From Bifidobacterium breve (GTDB taxonomy: Bacteria; Actinomycetota; Actinomycetes; S36-B12), in the NCBI GenBank assembly GCA_945900705.1, contig CAMDKJ010000097.1:1-6587 (forward strand): a stretch of DNA of 6,587 nt, given 5' to 3'. Positions within the stretch are counted from its first letter, which is position 1, and each line of letters begins with the position of its first letter. Below the pieces are notes generated by a model. The model saw only the letters and a list, made by a program, of their open reading frames with translations, searched no databases and was not told where the DNA came from. A program made the position numbers and the translations under genes. Below are positions 1 to 5,970 of the stretch, in pieces.

Positions 1-383
1 AGGCGCTTGCGCAAGTTGCCATGAGTGAATACGCCGACCGGCCCCCGCATCATTTGTCGTTCGGGCAGCGCCGCCGGGTAGCAGTGGCGACTGTCTTAGC
101 GATGCATCCAGAGATCCTGGTACTGGATGAACCATCGAGTAATCTTGACCCCGCAAGCCGGCGTGAATTAGCCGATATTTTGCGCAGCCTTGACATCACC
201 TTGTTCATGGTGACACATGATCTGCCCTATGCCCTTGAGTTATGCCCACGCTCGGTGGTGCTCTCCGAAGGCGTGGTGGTAGCCGATGGCCCGACCCGCG
301 ATATCTTGCTTAACGACCCATTGATGCGTGCCAATCGGCTCGAATTACCCTTCGGGTTTGATCCGCGAAACGTGCCCGCATGA
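1..383 (+). CDS. CbiO-type ECF transporter ATP-binding protein, C-terminal part (5' partial)
   Basis: This is the C-terminal part of an ABC ATPase that would energise a membrane importer from the cytoplasmic face. The frame is open from base 3 to the stop at 381-383, and the N-terminus with the Walker A loop lies outside the window, so the ATG at 21 is probably internal. Visible motifs are the ABC signature LSFGQRRRVAVA (from base 54), Walker B ILVLDEP with the catalytic glutamate (from base 114), the D-loop SSNLDP and the H-loop histidine in MVTHD (216-218). LSFGQ instead of LSGGQ, followed later by a tail with LMRANRLELP, is the pattern I associate with CbiO/NikO ATPases of cobalt or nickel energy-coupling-factor transporters. 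The metal is inferred from the family. The S and T components would be expected upstream, outside the window. Another ECF substrate cannot be excluded. Confidence 0.85.
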   Translation, partial: ALAQVAMSEYADRPPHHLSFGQRRRVAVATVLAMHPEILVLDEPSSNLDPASRRELADILRSLDITLFMVTHDLPYALELCPRSVVLSEGVVVADGPTRDILLNDPLMRANRLELPFGFDPRNVPA

Positions 384-416
384 CCTGGGCGGTGGCCTGC
401 GGCGTAGGCTCAACCC

Positions 417-671
417 GTGTCTGAGACCACGCCACCTACCACCGCCGACCTCCAGGCTGAGATTGCTGCGGCCCGGCAAGAACTAGTGGCAACCATCTCA
501 ACCCTTAAAGGTGAGATGACTGCGGGGGCGATGGTTCGTCGCGGCGGCCGCGCCATCACCGGCTGGTTCACCGATGAGTTTGGCGGTATTCGCCCCGAGC
601 GGGTGGCGGTCGTCGGTGCGGTAGTCGCTGGCATCGTAATTTTGAAAATCGCCCGGAGCCGACGCGGCTGA
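417..671 (+). CDS. DUF3618 family small membrane protein
   Basis: An 84-residue protein with a GTG start 33 bases after the ABC ATPase gene. Residues 9-33 carry the DUF3618 pattern: a helical, acidic stretch (DLQAEIAAARQELVATIST) followed by LKGEMT. Residues 62-76 (RVAVVGAVVAGIVIL) form a single hydrophobic segment followed by a basic tail KIARSRR, so the protein is probably a single-pass membrane protein with its C-terminal positive end in the cytoplasm. DUF3618 proteins are common in actinobacteria and have no assigned biochemical role that I know of. It ends only a few bases before the GroES-like gene, and I recall the same pairing from other actinobacteria. No convincing ribosome binding site precedes the GTG, and no other start lies close by in frame. 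Confidence 0.8.
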   Translation: MSETTPPTTADLQAEIAAARQELVATISTLKGEMTAGAMVRRGGRAITGWFTDEFGGIRPERVAVVGAVVAGIVILKIARSRRG

Positions 672-680
672 TCATTGCCC

Positions 681-1040
681 ATGACCTCAAACGACACTCT
701 CCCAAACACCCGACCTAATGCCGATGGTTCGGTGCCTATCAAGCTTTTGCATGACAGGGTGCTAGTTCGCCAAGGCGGCGAAGATGGTGAGCGCCGGTCA
801 ACCGGTGGAATCGTGATCCCGGCAACCGCTCAGGTGGGGCGCCGACTTTCATGGGCTCGAGTCGTAGCGATCGGCCCCAATGTGCGGACCGTTGAAATTA
901 GTGATCGGGTTCTTTTCGAGCCTGAAGATCGGGGTGAAATCGAGTTACAGGGCATTGATTACGTGTTACTTCGTGAACGCGATATCCATGCGGTGGCAGC
1001 TGATCGACATAGCACCGCTGGCACCGGTCTTTATCTCTAG
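681..1040 (+). CDS. GroES/Cpn10-like co-chaperonin paralogue
   Basis: About 119 residues from the ATG at 681; a TTG at 675 in the same frame would add two residues. The core (KLLHDRVLVR, then ERRSTGGIVIPATAQ, then WARVVAIGPNV, DRVLFEP and YVLLRERDIHAV) follows the Cpn10 beta-barrel order. The STGGIVIP stretch corresponds to the mobile loop whose hydrophobic tripeptide (IVI here, IVL in GroES) contacts GroEL, so chaperonin binding is plausible. It differs from canonical GroES (about 97 residues) by an N-terminal extension of roughly 20 residues and a C-terminal tail AADRHSTAGTGLYL. No groEL gene follows, so this is an orphan paralogue rather than the main groES. It starts 9 bases after the DUF3618 gene and is probably co-transcribed with it. 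Family assignment is firm; function is inferred. Confidence 0.85.
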   Translation: MTSNDTLPNTRPNADGSVPIKLLHDRVLVRQGGEDGERRSTGGIVIPATAQVGRRLSWARVVAIGPNVRTVEISDRVLFEPEDRGEIELQGIDYVLLRERDIHAVAADRHSTAGTGLYL

Positions 1041-1059
1041 GTCCTCCGGTAGCCGGACC
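1040..1059 (+). terminator. possible hairpin after the GroES-like gene
   Basis: The arms GGTCC and GGACC flank a 10-base loop; an alternative pairing joins CCGG to CCGG across TAG. The hairpin starts at the last base of the GroES-like stop codon. No T-run follows, so this is a weak candidate for a terminator or an mRNA 3'-end structure. It is the only structure I see in the 79-base gap before cysO. Confidence 0.25.
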
Positions 1060-1105
1060 AACATTCACGGTGGATCCGTCATTTGCAGCTTTTGAAACCA
1101 ACTAC

Positions 1106-1112
1106 GAGAAGG
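1106..1112 (+). promoter_or_regulatory. ribosome binding site of the CysO-like gene
   Basis: GAGAAGG lies 7 bases before the ATG at 1120. It is the clearest Shine-Dalgarno sequence on the plus strand of this window and supports this start. The two genes before it lack a comparable site, which suggests that the CysO-like gene is translated independently of them. Confidence 0.7.
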
Positions 1113-1119
1113 TAACTAG

Positions 1120-1401
1120 ATGAGCGCCGCTGTTCGTATACCCACCATTTTTCGCACCTACACCGGCGGAGCCGCTGAAGTCACGGCCGAGGGTGCCACC
1201 CTTCGCGAGGTGCTGACCAATCTTGATGGGTCATATCCGGGCATCGCCCAACGAGTACTTGATGACTCGGGCAGTTTGCGACGTTTCGTCAATCTCTACA
1301 TCAATGATGATGATGTTAGATTTCTTGATGGTTTGGATTCAGCGGTAGGCGCCGGAGCAAGTGTCTCGATTATCCCGGCGGTCACCGGTGGTTCTTCTTG
1401 A
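1120..1401 (+). CDS. cysO: CysO-type sulfur carrier (MoaD/ThiS ubiquitin fold)
   Basis: A 93-residue beta-grasp protein. It matches remembered mycobacterial CysO along its length: an IPTIFR start, TGG at 15-17, TLREVL at 27-32, RRFVNLYINDDDVRFLDGL at 54-72 and the end SIIPAVTGG. In the known pathway the C-terminal diglycine is activated as a thiocarboxylate by a MoeB-like enzyme, CysM joins it to O-phosphoserine, and the JAMM protease Mec releases cysteine. The unusual point is that two serines follow the diglycine (G90 G91 S92 S93), so the protein would need trimming before activation, as described for QbsE in Pseudomonas. No mec or cysM gene is next to it: the next element is a tRNA on the other strand. 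The start is supported by a strong ribosome binding site. A MoaD- or ThiS-like role in another thiolation pathway remains possible. Confidence 0.85.
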   Translation: MSAAVRIPTIFRTYTGGAAEVTAEGATLREVLTNLDGSYPGIAQRVLDDSGSLRRFVNLYINDDDVRFLDGLDSAVGAGASVSIIPAVTGGSS

Positions 1402-1404
1402 AGT

Positions 1405-1480
<76 letters not shown>

Positions 1481-1490
1481 GCGAACGCCG

Positions 1491-1496
1491 ATACTA
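1491..1496 (-). promoter_or_regulatory. possible -10 element of the tRNA-Lys gene
   Basis: On the minus strand TAGTAT lies 10 bases before the first tRNA base, a usual distance for a tRNA with a very short leader. No good -35 hexamer is found at 16-18 bases: a TTGACC is present further upstream but 28 bases away. The tRNA could instead be read from the SGNH hydrolase transcript, which ends 54 bases upstream in the same direction. Confidence 0.25.
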
Positions 1497-1497
1497 A

Positions 1498-1533
1498 CAG
1501 TTCACCGGCTTGGCACCGGCGATGGGTCAACTG
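1498..1533 (-). terminator. inverted repeat after the SGNH hydrolase gene
   Basis: The 9-base arms CAGTTCACC (1498-1506) and GGTCAACTG (1525-1533) pair with one mismatch across an 18-base loop, and the loop contains a second possible CCGG/CCGG pairing. The repeat begins one base after the hydrolase stop codon, the expected place for a transcription terminator. There is no proper T-run on the minus strand, only TGTTAGTAT, so strong intrinsic termination is doubtful. It may be a 3'-end stabilising hairpin. Confidence 0.3.
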
Positions 1534-1534
1534 G

Positions 1535-3064
1535 TTAATCGGTGCCAGCAGTTGCTGTGACGGCTGCGTTTATTGCTCCCGTTATTGCCTGCGCGATTGC
1601 GCGCTGTCCTGCAGGGTTTGGGTGGAATGAGGCGCTGGTGAACCCTTGAAATGCGGTGAGCCCGAACACCCAGGAGTCATTGCCGGCGCAAACTCCATGA
1701 CCGGTTGTTGATTCACCCGAACTAGACCAAGACCCACTTACCGGTGACCACCGCAGGGCGCTCGTTGCGCCCACTTGGGAGTTCAATGTCCCGTTGGCCA
1801 GCGGCATCGTGACCTGTTGGCCTGAAGTGGTGGTGAATATGTAGTTCGGGCCGGGGGCTGGAAGCAATTGAGTAGCGCGGGCCCAAGCAAAATCGGCGGC
1901 GCTGATGGTTAAGTAGGAGCACGCGGCACCACTCGATGATCGGGTGATGTCCGGGTACATCGTCGGCAGGATCGCTGCTCCCGCCGCCATTTTCAGTGGC
2001 GGTACCGCGCCAGCTTCTGAGACCGAGCAAGATATGCCACCAAGGCAGCCGGCGATCCGGGCGAAATTCGCTGGCAGTTTGCCGAGTTCAGCCTGCACTC
2101 CCTCTTGCAGCGTTGGGTATCGCGACAGGCTCCCGTTTGTTGCCCGCCGAATCGGGCAGTCATTGTTGAGTGCGCAGGAAGTAAGCACCGTCTCAAAGCC
2201 GGTGTCGTTACCACCAATTGAAATAGTTGCGATGTCTATTTGGCGCTCACCAATGAGTCCACGTAATTGCTGAATCTGACTAATTGTTTGCCCGGCTTGG
2301 CGTTGCGGCCCCAAGATGCCGCTATCTACGGTGGCACCACTGCAGGCGACGTCGACGAGGGTGACCGAGTAATGCGGTGAAGCCTTCTCAAGTGCGAGTG
2401 CCGACTGCGCTGGTGCTCCTCTCGAACTCCTATTGCAATTGTCGTCATCCCAATAGGGCGTAAAGGCTCCGCCTCCGGATAACCAGGCCTCAACATTGCG
2501 AGGGTTACCTTCACCCGACGCATATGAATCACCAAGTGCCACCATCAAGTAGTTCAAAACATTTGCATTTAAGTTCAACACTCGCCTTGCTGCACCAGAT
2601 CGCACGGTCAGCTGGAAGACGTATTGCCCTTCGGGAAGGCTCACCGTGGTTTTGCAAGTCTTCTTCTTTAGGGCGCGCGCTGAAGTGGTCTTAATGATGC
2701 TTTGGCCCTGTGAAATGGTCCAGAAGTATGTTGCGCCGGTCGAGGCGCAGGCATTGAGTTGCACAGGGTAGCCGCCGGCGTCTAAGTACCAAGAAAGTGC
2801 GCCGCCAATCAAGCGCTCATTTGGCTGGGCGATGAAGTTACCAGCTCCGATAAATGTCGTGGACGGCTGTAATTCGAGCGCACCGCTTTTCGGTACGCCG
2901 CCGTCGCCGTCAATAAAACCGTCGCCGTTCGCATCCTTGCTTTGCGGAACCATTATCCAGGAACCTTTGGATATTGGGGCCGGTGCTGCTTGCGCTGAGA
3001 AATTAATCAGGAATGGTGAAGCAAGAGTCACGGCTAGCGAAGTGATTATTATTCGTCGGAGCAC
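1535..3064 (-). CDS. secreted SGNH/GDSL-family hydrolase (esterase/lipase)
   Basis: A 509-residue exported hydrolase, probably acting on ester bonds of lipids or acylated polymers outside the cell. Residues 1-26 form a Sec signal peptide (MLRRIII, a hydrophobic core, then AQA before APAP). Residues 44-54 (DANGDGFIDGD) resemble the Ca2+-binding loop of dockerins or EF-hands. Residues 60-170 form an N-terminal beta-rich domain of unknown role. The SGNH domain follows: block I GDSYASGEG with nucleophile Ser180, block II ACSGAT with Gly243, block III GGND with Asn286, and block V SFHPNPAGQ with His481. The usual Asp three residues before the His is Ala478, so a Ser-His dyad is likely, as known for some Streptomyces enzymes. 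Paired cysteines suggest disulfides. The start is a GTG preceded two codons upstream by an in-frame stop, so no longer start exists. It is the last gene of the minus-strand run, 28 bases after the DUF5522 gene. The substrate is unknown. Confidence 0.9.
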   Translation of the reverse strand: MLRRIIITSLAVTLASPFLINFSAQAAPAPISKGSWIMVPQSKDANGDGFIDGDGGVPKSGALELQPSTTFIGAGNFIAQPNERLIGGALSWYLDAGGYPVQLNACASTGATYFWTISQGQSIIKTTSARALKKKTCKTTVSLPEGQYVFQLTVRSGAARRVLNLNANVLNYLMVALGDSYASGEGNPRNVEAWLSGGGAFTPYWDDDNCNRSSRGAPAQSALALEKASPHYSVTLVDVACSGATVDSGILGPQRQAGQTISQIQQLRGLIGERQIDIATISIGGNDTGFETVLTSCALNNDCPIRRATNGSLSRYPTLQEGVQAELGKLPANFARIAGCLGGISCSVSEAGAVPPLKMAAGAAILPTMYPDITRSSSGAACSYLTISAADFAWARATQLLPAPGPNYIFTTTSGQQVTMPLANGTLNSQVGATSALRWSPVSGSWSSSGESTTGHGVCAGNDSWVFGLTAFQGFTSASFHPNPAGQRAIAQAITGAINAAVTATAGTD

Positions 3065-3092
3065 GGGTTAAAGGTAAGTCATTACCGGCCGG

Positions 3093-3245
3093 TCACTTAA
3101 ATGGGCAGTGCCGGCAGTTCGAATTGCAGCAGTAGCCGCGTTTTTGGTGGTGGGCCGAGGTCATGACGTACAGCCCGGTAGCTGGATCAAGGTAGCCAGG
3201 CTCACCCCGGGCGATCGCCTCATCGTGCGGTGATAAATCAGCCAC
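3093..3245 (-). CDS. DUF5522 family small cysteine-rich protein
   Basis: A small protein ending in the conserved DUF5522 core: HDEAIARGEPGYLDPATGLY, then VMTSAHHQKRGYCC, then NSNCRHCPFK. The CC-x3-C-x2-C cluster with nearby histidines suggests a bound metal or a redox role; neither has been assigned for this family to my knowledge. I chose the GTG at 3245 (50 residues) because it overlaps the P450 stop by 8 bases (GTGGCTGA), a typical translational coupling. An in-frame ATG at 3329 would give 78 residues but would overlap the P450 coding region by 92 bases with unremarkable sequence, and GTG codons at 3251 and 3281 are also possible. The family is clear; the exact start is not. Its place after the P450 may be incidental or may point to a shared function. 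Confidence 0.8.
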   Translation of the reverse strand: MADLSPHDEAIARGEPGYLDPATGLYVMTSAHHQKRGYCCNSNCRHCPFK

Positions 3246-4683
3246 AAACACTTCGCCGACGGACTCGAATCGGTACGTCACCGGCGGCGCGGTAAGTAGC
3301 GCGCGGCTCCGCTTTCGGCATTGGCGCATTCGGGTCGGCTGGCTCCCAAGTGACTTGATGGGCGGCCACCAGCAAAATAATGCGCGCTTCTAGCAGACCA
3401 AAGTGCTCGCCCAGGCACTTGCGGGTGCCGGCTCCGAACGGGAAGTAAGCCCCGCGAGGCAATGTTGATACAAAGTCGTCGCTCCATCTGGCCGGCTCCC
3501 AGGTGTGGGGATCGGGGAACCAGCGAGGGTCCCGCTGGGTGACATATTGGCTGATGAGCACATGGGCGCCGGCCGGGACTTTTACCCCGCAAATATCAAG
3601 GTCGGTAAGTGCTAGCCGCGGTGCTACCCAAACCGGTGGTGCCATGCGCAAGGATTCGGCAAGCACCTGGCCCGCAACTTCGGCCCGCATTGCTTCCTCG
3701 AGGGTCGGTGCCCGTCCCTCGAGTATCCAAGGTGTTGCATCCGCTTCAACTTGTAAGGCCCGCATCACATCGGGGTGAGCGGCCAGCCAACTAAATGCCC
3801 ACGTGAGCATATTGGCCGTGGTCTCGTGCCCACTGAGAATCAAGGTGAGTGCTTCGTCGCGGATCTCCTCATCGGTGAACTGCGAGCCGTCTTCATCGCG
3901 TAGGGATAACAGCAAGCTGAGTAGGTCGGTGGTGTTGTCGGGGTCAATGGTCGCGCGTCGTTCGGCGATGAGTTCTTCGGCAATCTCAGCCAGTACGTCG
4001 GCGGATTCGTGGAACTTGCGCCAGTACGGGAGGGGCACGTTATCGAAACGGTCAAGGCCAGGCAGCATGGTGCGCTCGATGCGGTCAATCGCCACCCCCA
4101 TGTGCTCACCGATTTGTTCGGCAAATCGAAGGGCATCGGTGCCGAAGAGGGTTTCGGAAACTATCGAGAGTGTCAGTCGCATCATTGCGGGAGCAAGGAG
4201 TACTACTTCGTCATCACCCCAGGCCCCAATTTGACTGGTAGTTAAATCTGTCATGAGCATTGCGTATCCATCAAGTCGTGATTTCTGAAAAGGCGGTTGC
4301 ATCATGCGTCGATGTCGCATATGGATTGGCTCTTCATTGGTCAGCAAACCTTCACCTAATACTTTGCGCATTCGGGCGAAACCGACCCCCTTGATAAAAG
4401 ATGATTGCTGCGCGGTGGTTACTTCATAAACCATGGCCGGGGAGAAGAGTCCGATAAAAAGCTGCCCTGCGAGAAAGAATGACGAGGAGTCGCCATAAGT
4501 GTCGCGAAGATTCAATAGAAATGCCGGTGTGTCGCGCTGAAACTTGAGCAGCAGTGCGGGTGGGATCAGTGGCCGCGGGCCCCTTGGTAGTTGCAGGTGC
4601 CCTGCGGTGCGGCGTTTGATCGGTGGCGGTGCGATGGCATATGAGGCGGGCCGAGGCGTGGTGAACGGTCTCGCTAATGACAT
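3238..4683 (-). CDS. cytochrome P450
   Basis: A 481-residue soluble heme monooxygenase. The heme loop FPFGAGTRKCLG places the thiolate ligand at Cys423 (codon 3415-3417). The I-helix motif SGHETT (284-289) carries the acid-alcohol pair Glu287-Thr288, the K-helix has ESLR (343-346), the meander has WEPARW (395-400), and the C-helix contains HMRHRRMMQPPF (121-132). The N-terminus is proline-rich (PRGPRPLIPP) without a membrane anchor. The overall style resembles CYP110/CYP102-like fatty-acid or terpene hydroxylases more than the short CYP107-type enzymes, but the substrate cannot be told from sequence. The ATG at 4683 is preceded by an AGGGGG ribosome binding site. The frame stays open far upstream inside the MFS gene, but that part has no P450 features. 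No ferredoxin or reductase gene is nearby, so electrons must come from partners encoded elsewhere. Confidence 0.95.
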   Translation of the reverse strand: MSLARPFTTPRPASYAIAPPPIKRRTAGHLQLPRGPRPLIPPALLLKFQRDTPAFLLNLRDTYGDSSSFFLAGQLFIGLFSPAMVYEVTTAQQSSFIKGVGFARMRKVLGEGLLTNEEPIHMRHRRMMQPPFQKSRLDGYAMLMTDLTTSQIGAWGDDEVVLLAPAMMRLTLSIVSETLFGTDALRFAEQIGEHMGVAIDRIERTMLPGLDRFDNVPLPYWRKFHESADVLAEIAEELIAERRATIDPDNTTDLLSLLLSLRDEDGSQFTDEEIRDEALTLILSGHETTANMLTWAFSWLAAHPDVMRALQVEADATPWILEGRAPTLEEAMRAEVAGQVLAESLRMAPPVWVAPRLALTDLDICGVKVPAGAHVLISQYVTQRDPRWFPDPHTWEPARWSDDFVSTLPRGAYFPFGAGTRKCLGEHFGLLEARIILLVAAHQVTWEPADPNAPMPKAEPRATYRAAGDVPIRVRRRSVCG

Positions 4684-4688
4684 TTGAC

Positions 4689-4694
4689 CCCCTG
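4689..4694 (-). promoter_or_regulatory. ribosome binding site that fixes the P450 start
   Basis: On the minus strand AGGGGG stands 5 bases before the ATG at 4683. It lies in the 35-base gap after the MFS stop and rules against reading the P450 from the much longer open frame that runs through the MFS gene. Confidence 0.6.
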
Positions 4695-4718
4695 CCAGCG
4701 GCCGGCGCGGTAGCCGTC

Positions 4719-5966
4719 CTACACCATAGTTTGCTCCACTACCGCGATTGGCGCCACAAATACCGTGCGAATTCGAGTAGCGGCGACGAGCACCCCGCAT
4801 ATTGCGGTTATCCCGAGAAGTAGCCAGCCGAGGGACCACCCGTACTGCTGGACGAGGAGACCGATGATGATGGGGGAAAATCCGCCGCCAATCCAGCACA
4901 TAGCGTGGTAGACCCCTTGTACCTGGCCGATCTGTGCTGTTGGGACGGCGGATACGGTGACCGTTATCGTAAGTGAAGCCCAGGCCATTCCGGTTATGGC
5001 GGCAATTATCAGCAGCACGGCCGAGATTTGATATTGACCGGTCGTTGCCACAATTAAGAGCAGCACTGCGGTCAACGTTCCGATCGCGCACAGCAACAGG
5101 ACCCGCGCCCGGGGCCAGCGGTCGGCCGCGAACCCCATCAAAACCCGGGCGGCGCCCGAGATAATCATGACGAAGGTGAAAGCGATGGCCGCTGCGCCAT
5201 ATGACCAGTTCCGCTCGGTGAACAGATAAAGCGAAAGCAGTGCGGTGACACCAACCTGCGTTGCGGTGAGCAAGATCGCGGCACCGAAGATGGGGGCGAT
5301 CAGCCGCCAGGGGATTGGTGGTTTGGGCGTGGTGGTGGGTACCCGGGTGGTTGGCACACCTTTTCGGTGAACCCGGTGGTGGTGGGTACCCGGGTGGCGA
5401 AGTGCGTATGCCATGGCGACCCCGGCGGCTACCAGGGCGGCCGCCAGCGCGATGAGCGCCGCACTCAGGCCGGCCTGTAGGGCGATAAACGGCAACGCCA
5501 GCCCCGCGAGCCCGGCGCCGATCGGAATGGCCGCCTGGCGAATGCCAAATGCCAAGCCCAATCTGGGGTGCCCGGTAAATGAGCCGGACATGCCCTTGAT
5601 GATGCCGATACTCGGGGCGGCCGCGCTGATACCGGAGATAACAAGGAGGGCGCCCATCCAAATGAATTGGCCTTGGAGGGCGCAGAGCGCCGCGAGTGAG
5701 ATTGTGCCGGCGGTAACAAGTAGACCGACCACGCTCACGAATCGATCCGAGGTTCGGTCGGCTATGTGGCCCCAGGCGATTACGGCAACTGCCGCGGCCA
5801 CCCCGGCGAGGCCAAAAAGCAACCCGATGGTTGCGGTGTCAAAACCAGCGGTGAGATGGATAGCTGGACCGAGTGCGGGTAAACCAAGTTGCAGGGCAGA
5901 TATTGCTGCTTGTGCGAATACCGAGGCAACCAGTACGACCCAGGTCTTGCGCATCGGGGGTGCCAC
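4719..5966 (-). CDS. major facilitator superfamily (MFS) transporter
   Basis: A 415-residue integral membrane protein with about twelve hydrophobic segments in two six-helix halves, the usual MFS length. Motif A is present in both halves at the loop between helices 2 and 3 (GHIADRTSDR, 66-75) and between 8 and 9 (GFAADRWPRAR, 278-288). Helix 5 has GIRQAAIPIGAGLAG. The central cytoplasmic loop (190-219) is rich in His, Thr, Pro and basic residues and is encoded by DNA holding an exact 22-base direct repeat. The start is GTG at 5966; an ATG at 5954 would remove four residues. It follows the acyl-CoA dehydrogenase stop by 4 bases, so the two are probably translated together, and it precedes the P450 gene by 35 bases. 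The substrate and direction of transport are not evident; a metabolite handled by the neighbouring P450 or dehydrogenase is a guess. Confidence 0.92.
   Translation of the reverse strand: MAPPMRKTWVVLVASVFAQAAISALQLGLPALGPAIHLTAGFDTATIGLLFGLAGVAAAVAVIAWGHIADRTSDRFVSVVGLLVTAGTISLAALCALQGQFIWMGALLVISGISAAAPSIGIIKGMSGSFTGHPRLGLAFGIRQAAIPIGAGLAGLALPFIALQAGLSAALIALAAALVAAGVAMAYALRHPGTHHHRVHRKGVPTTRVPTTTPKPPIPWRLIAPIFGAAILLTATQVGVTALLSLYLFTERNWSYGAAAIAFTFVMIISGAARVLMGFAADRWPRARVLLLCAIGTLTAVLLLIVATTGQYQISAVLLIIAAITGMAWASLTITVTVSAVPTAQIGQVQGVYHAMCWIGGGFSPIIIGLLVQQYGWSLGWLLLGITAICGVLVAATRIRTVFVAPIAVVEQTMV
5329..5397. repeat. exact 22-base direct repeat inside the MFS gene
   Basis: Two identical 22-base copies lie at 5329-5350 and 5376-5397, 47 bases apart, containing the palindrome GGGTACCC and a GTGGTGGTGG run. 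The flanking bases differ on both sides of each copy. Because 47 is not a multiple of three, the copies are read in different frames in the MFS protein, as HPGTHHH and TRVPTTT, both in the central cytoplasmic loop where extra residues are tolerated. Confidence 0.85.
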
Positions 5967-5970
5967 GAAG

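Noticed and set aside
1081..1119. Possible promoter for cysO with TTGAAA at 1092-1097
   Set aside because: A -10 element at proper spacing would fall next to the start codon (TAACTA at 1113-1118) and clash with the ribosome binding site.
1722..2273. Several open frames of 70-110 codons on both strands inside the SGNH hydrolase gene
   Set aside because: The hydrolase frame has its catalytic blocks on both sides and is continuous; the others lack motifs and ribosome binding sites.
3084..3093. 10-base palindrome ACCGGCCGGT between the DUF5522 and SGNH genes
   Set aside because: It has no loop, is too short to be a convincing hairpin or operator, and is expected by chance in G+C-rich DNA; no promoter elements accompany it.
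3803..4234. 143-codon plus-strand open frame opposite the P450
   Set aside because: Ser/Arg-rich antisense shadow of a well supported P450 region including the I-helix.
4684..5661. Continuous open frame extending the P450 by 325 codons upstream, through the MFS gene
   Set aside because: The translated extension is Arg/Pro/His-rich without any domain, the MFS frame over the same bases is clearly coding, and a ribosome binding site marks the ATG at 4683.
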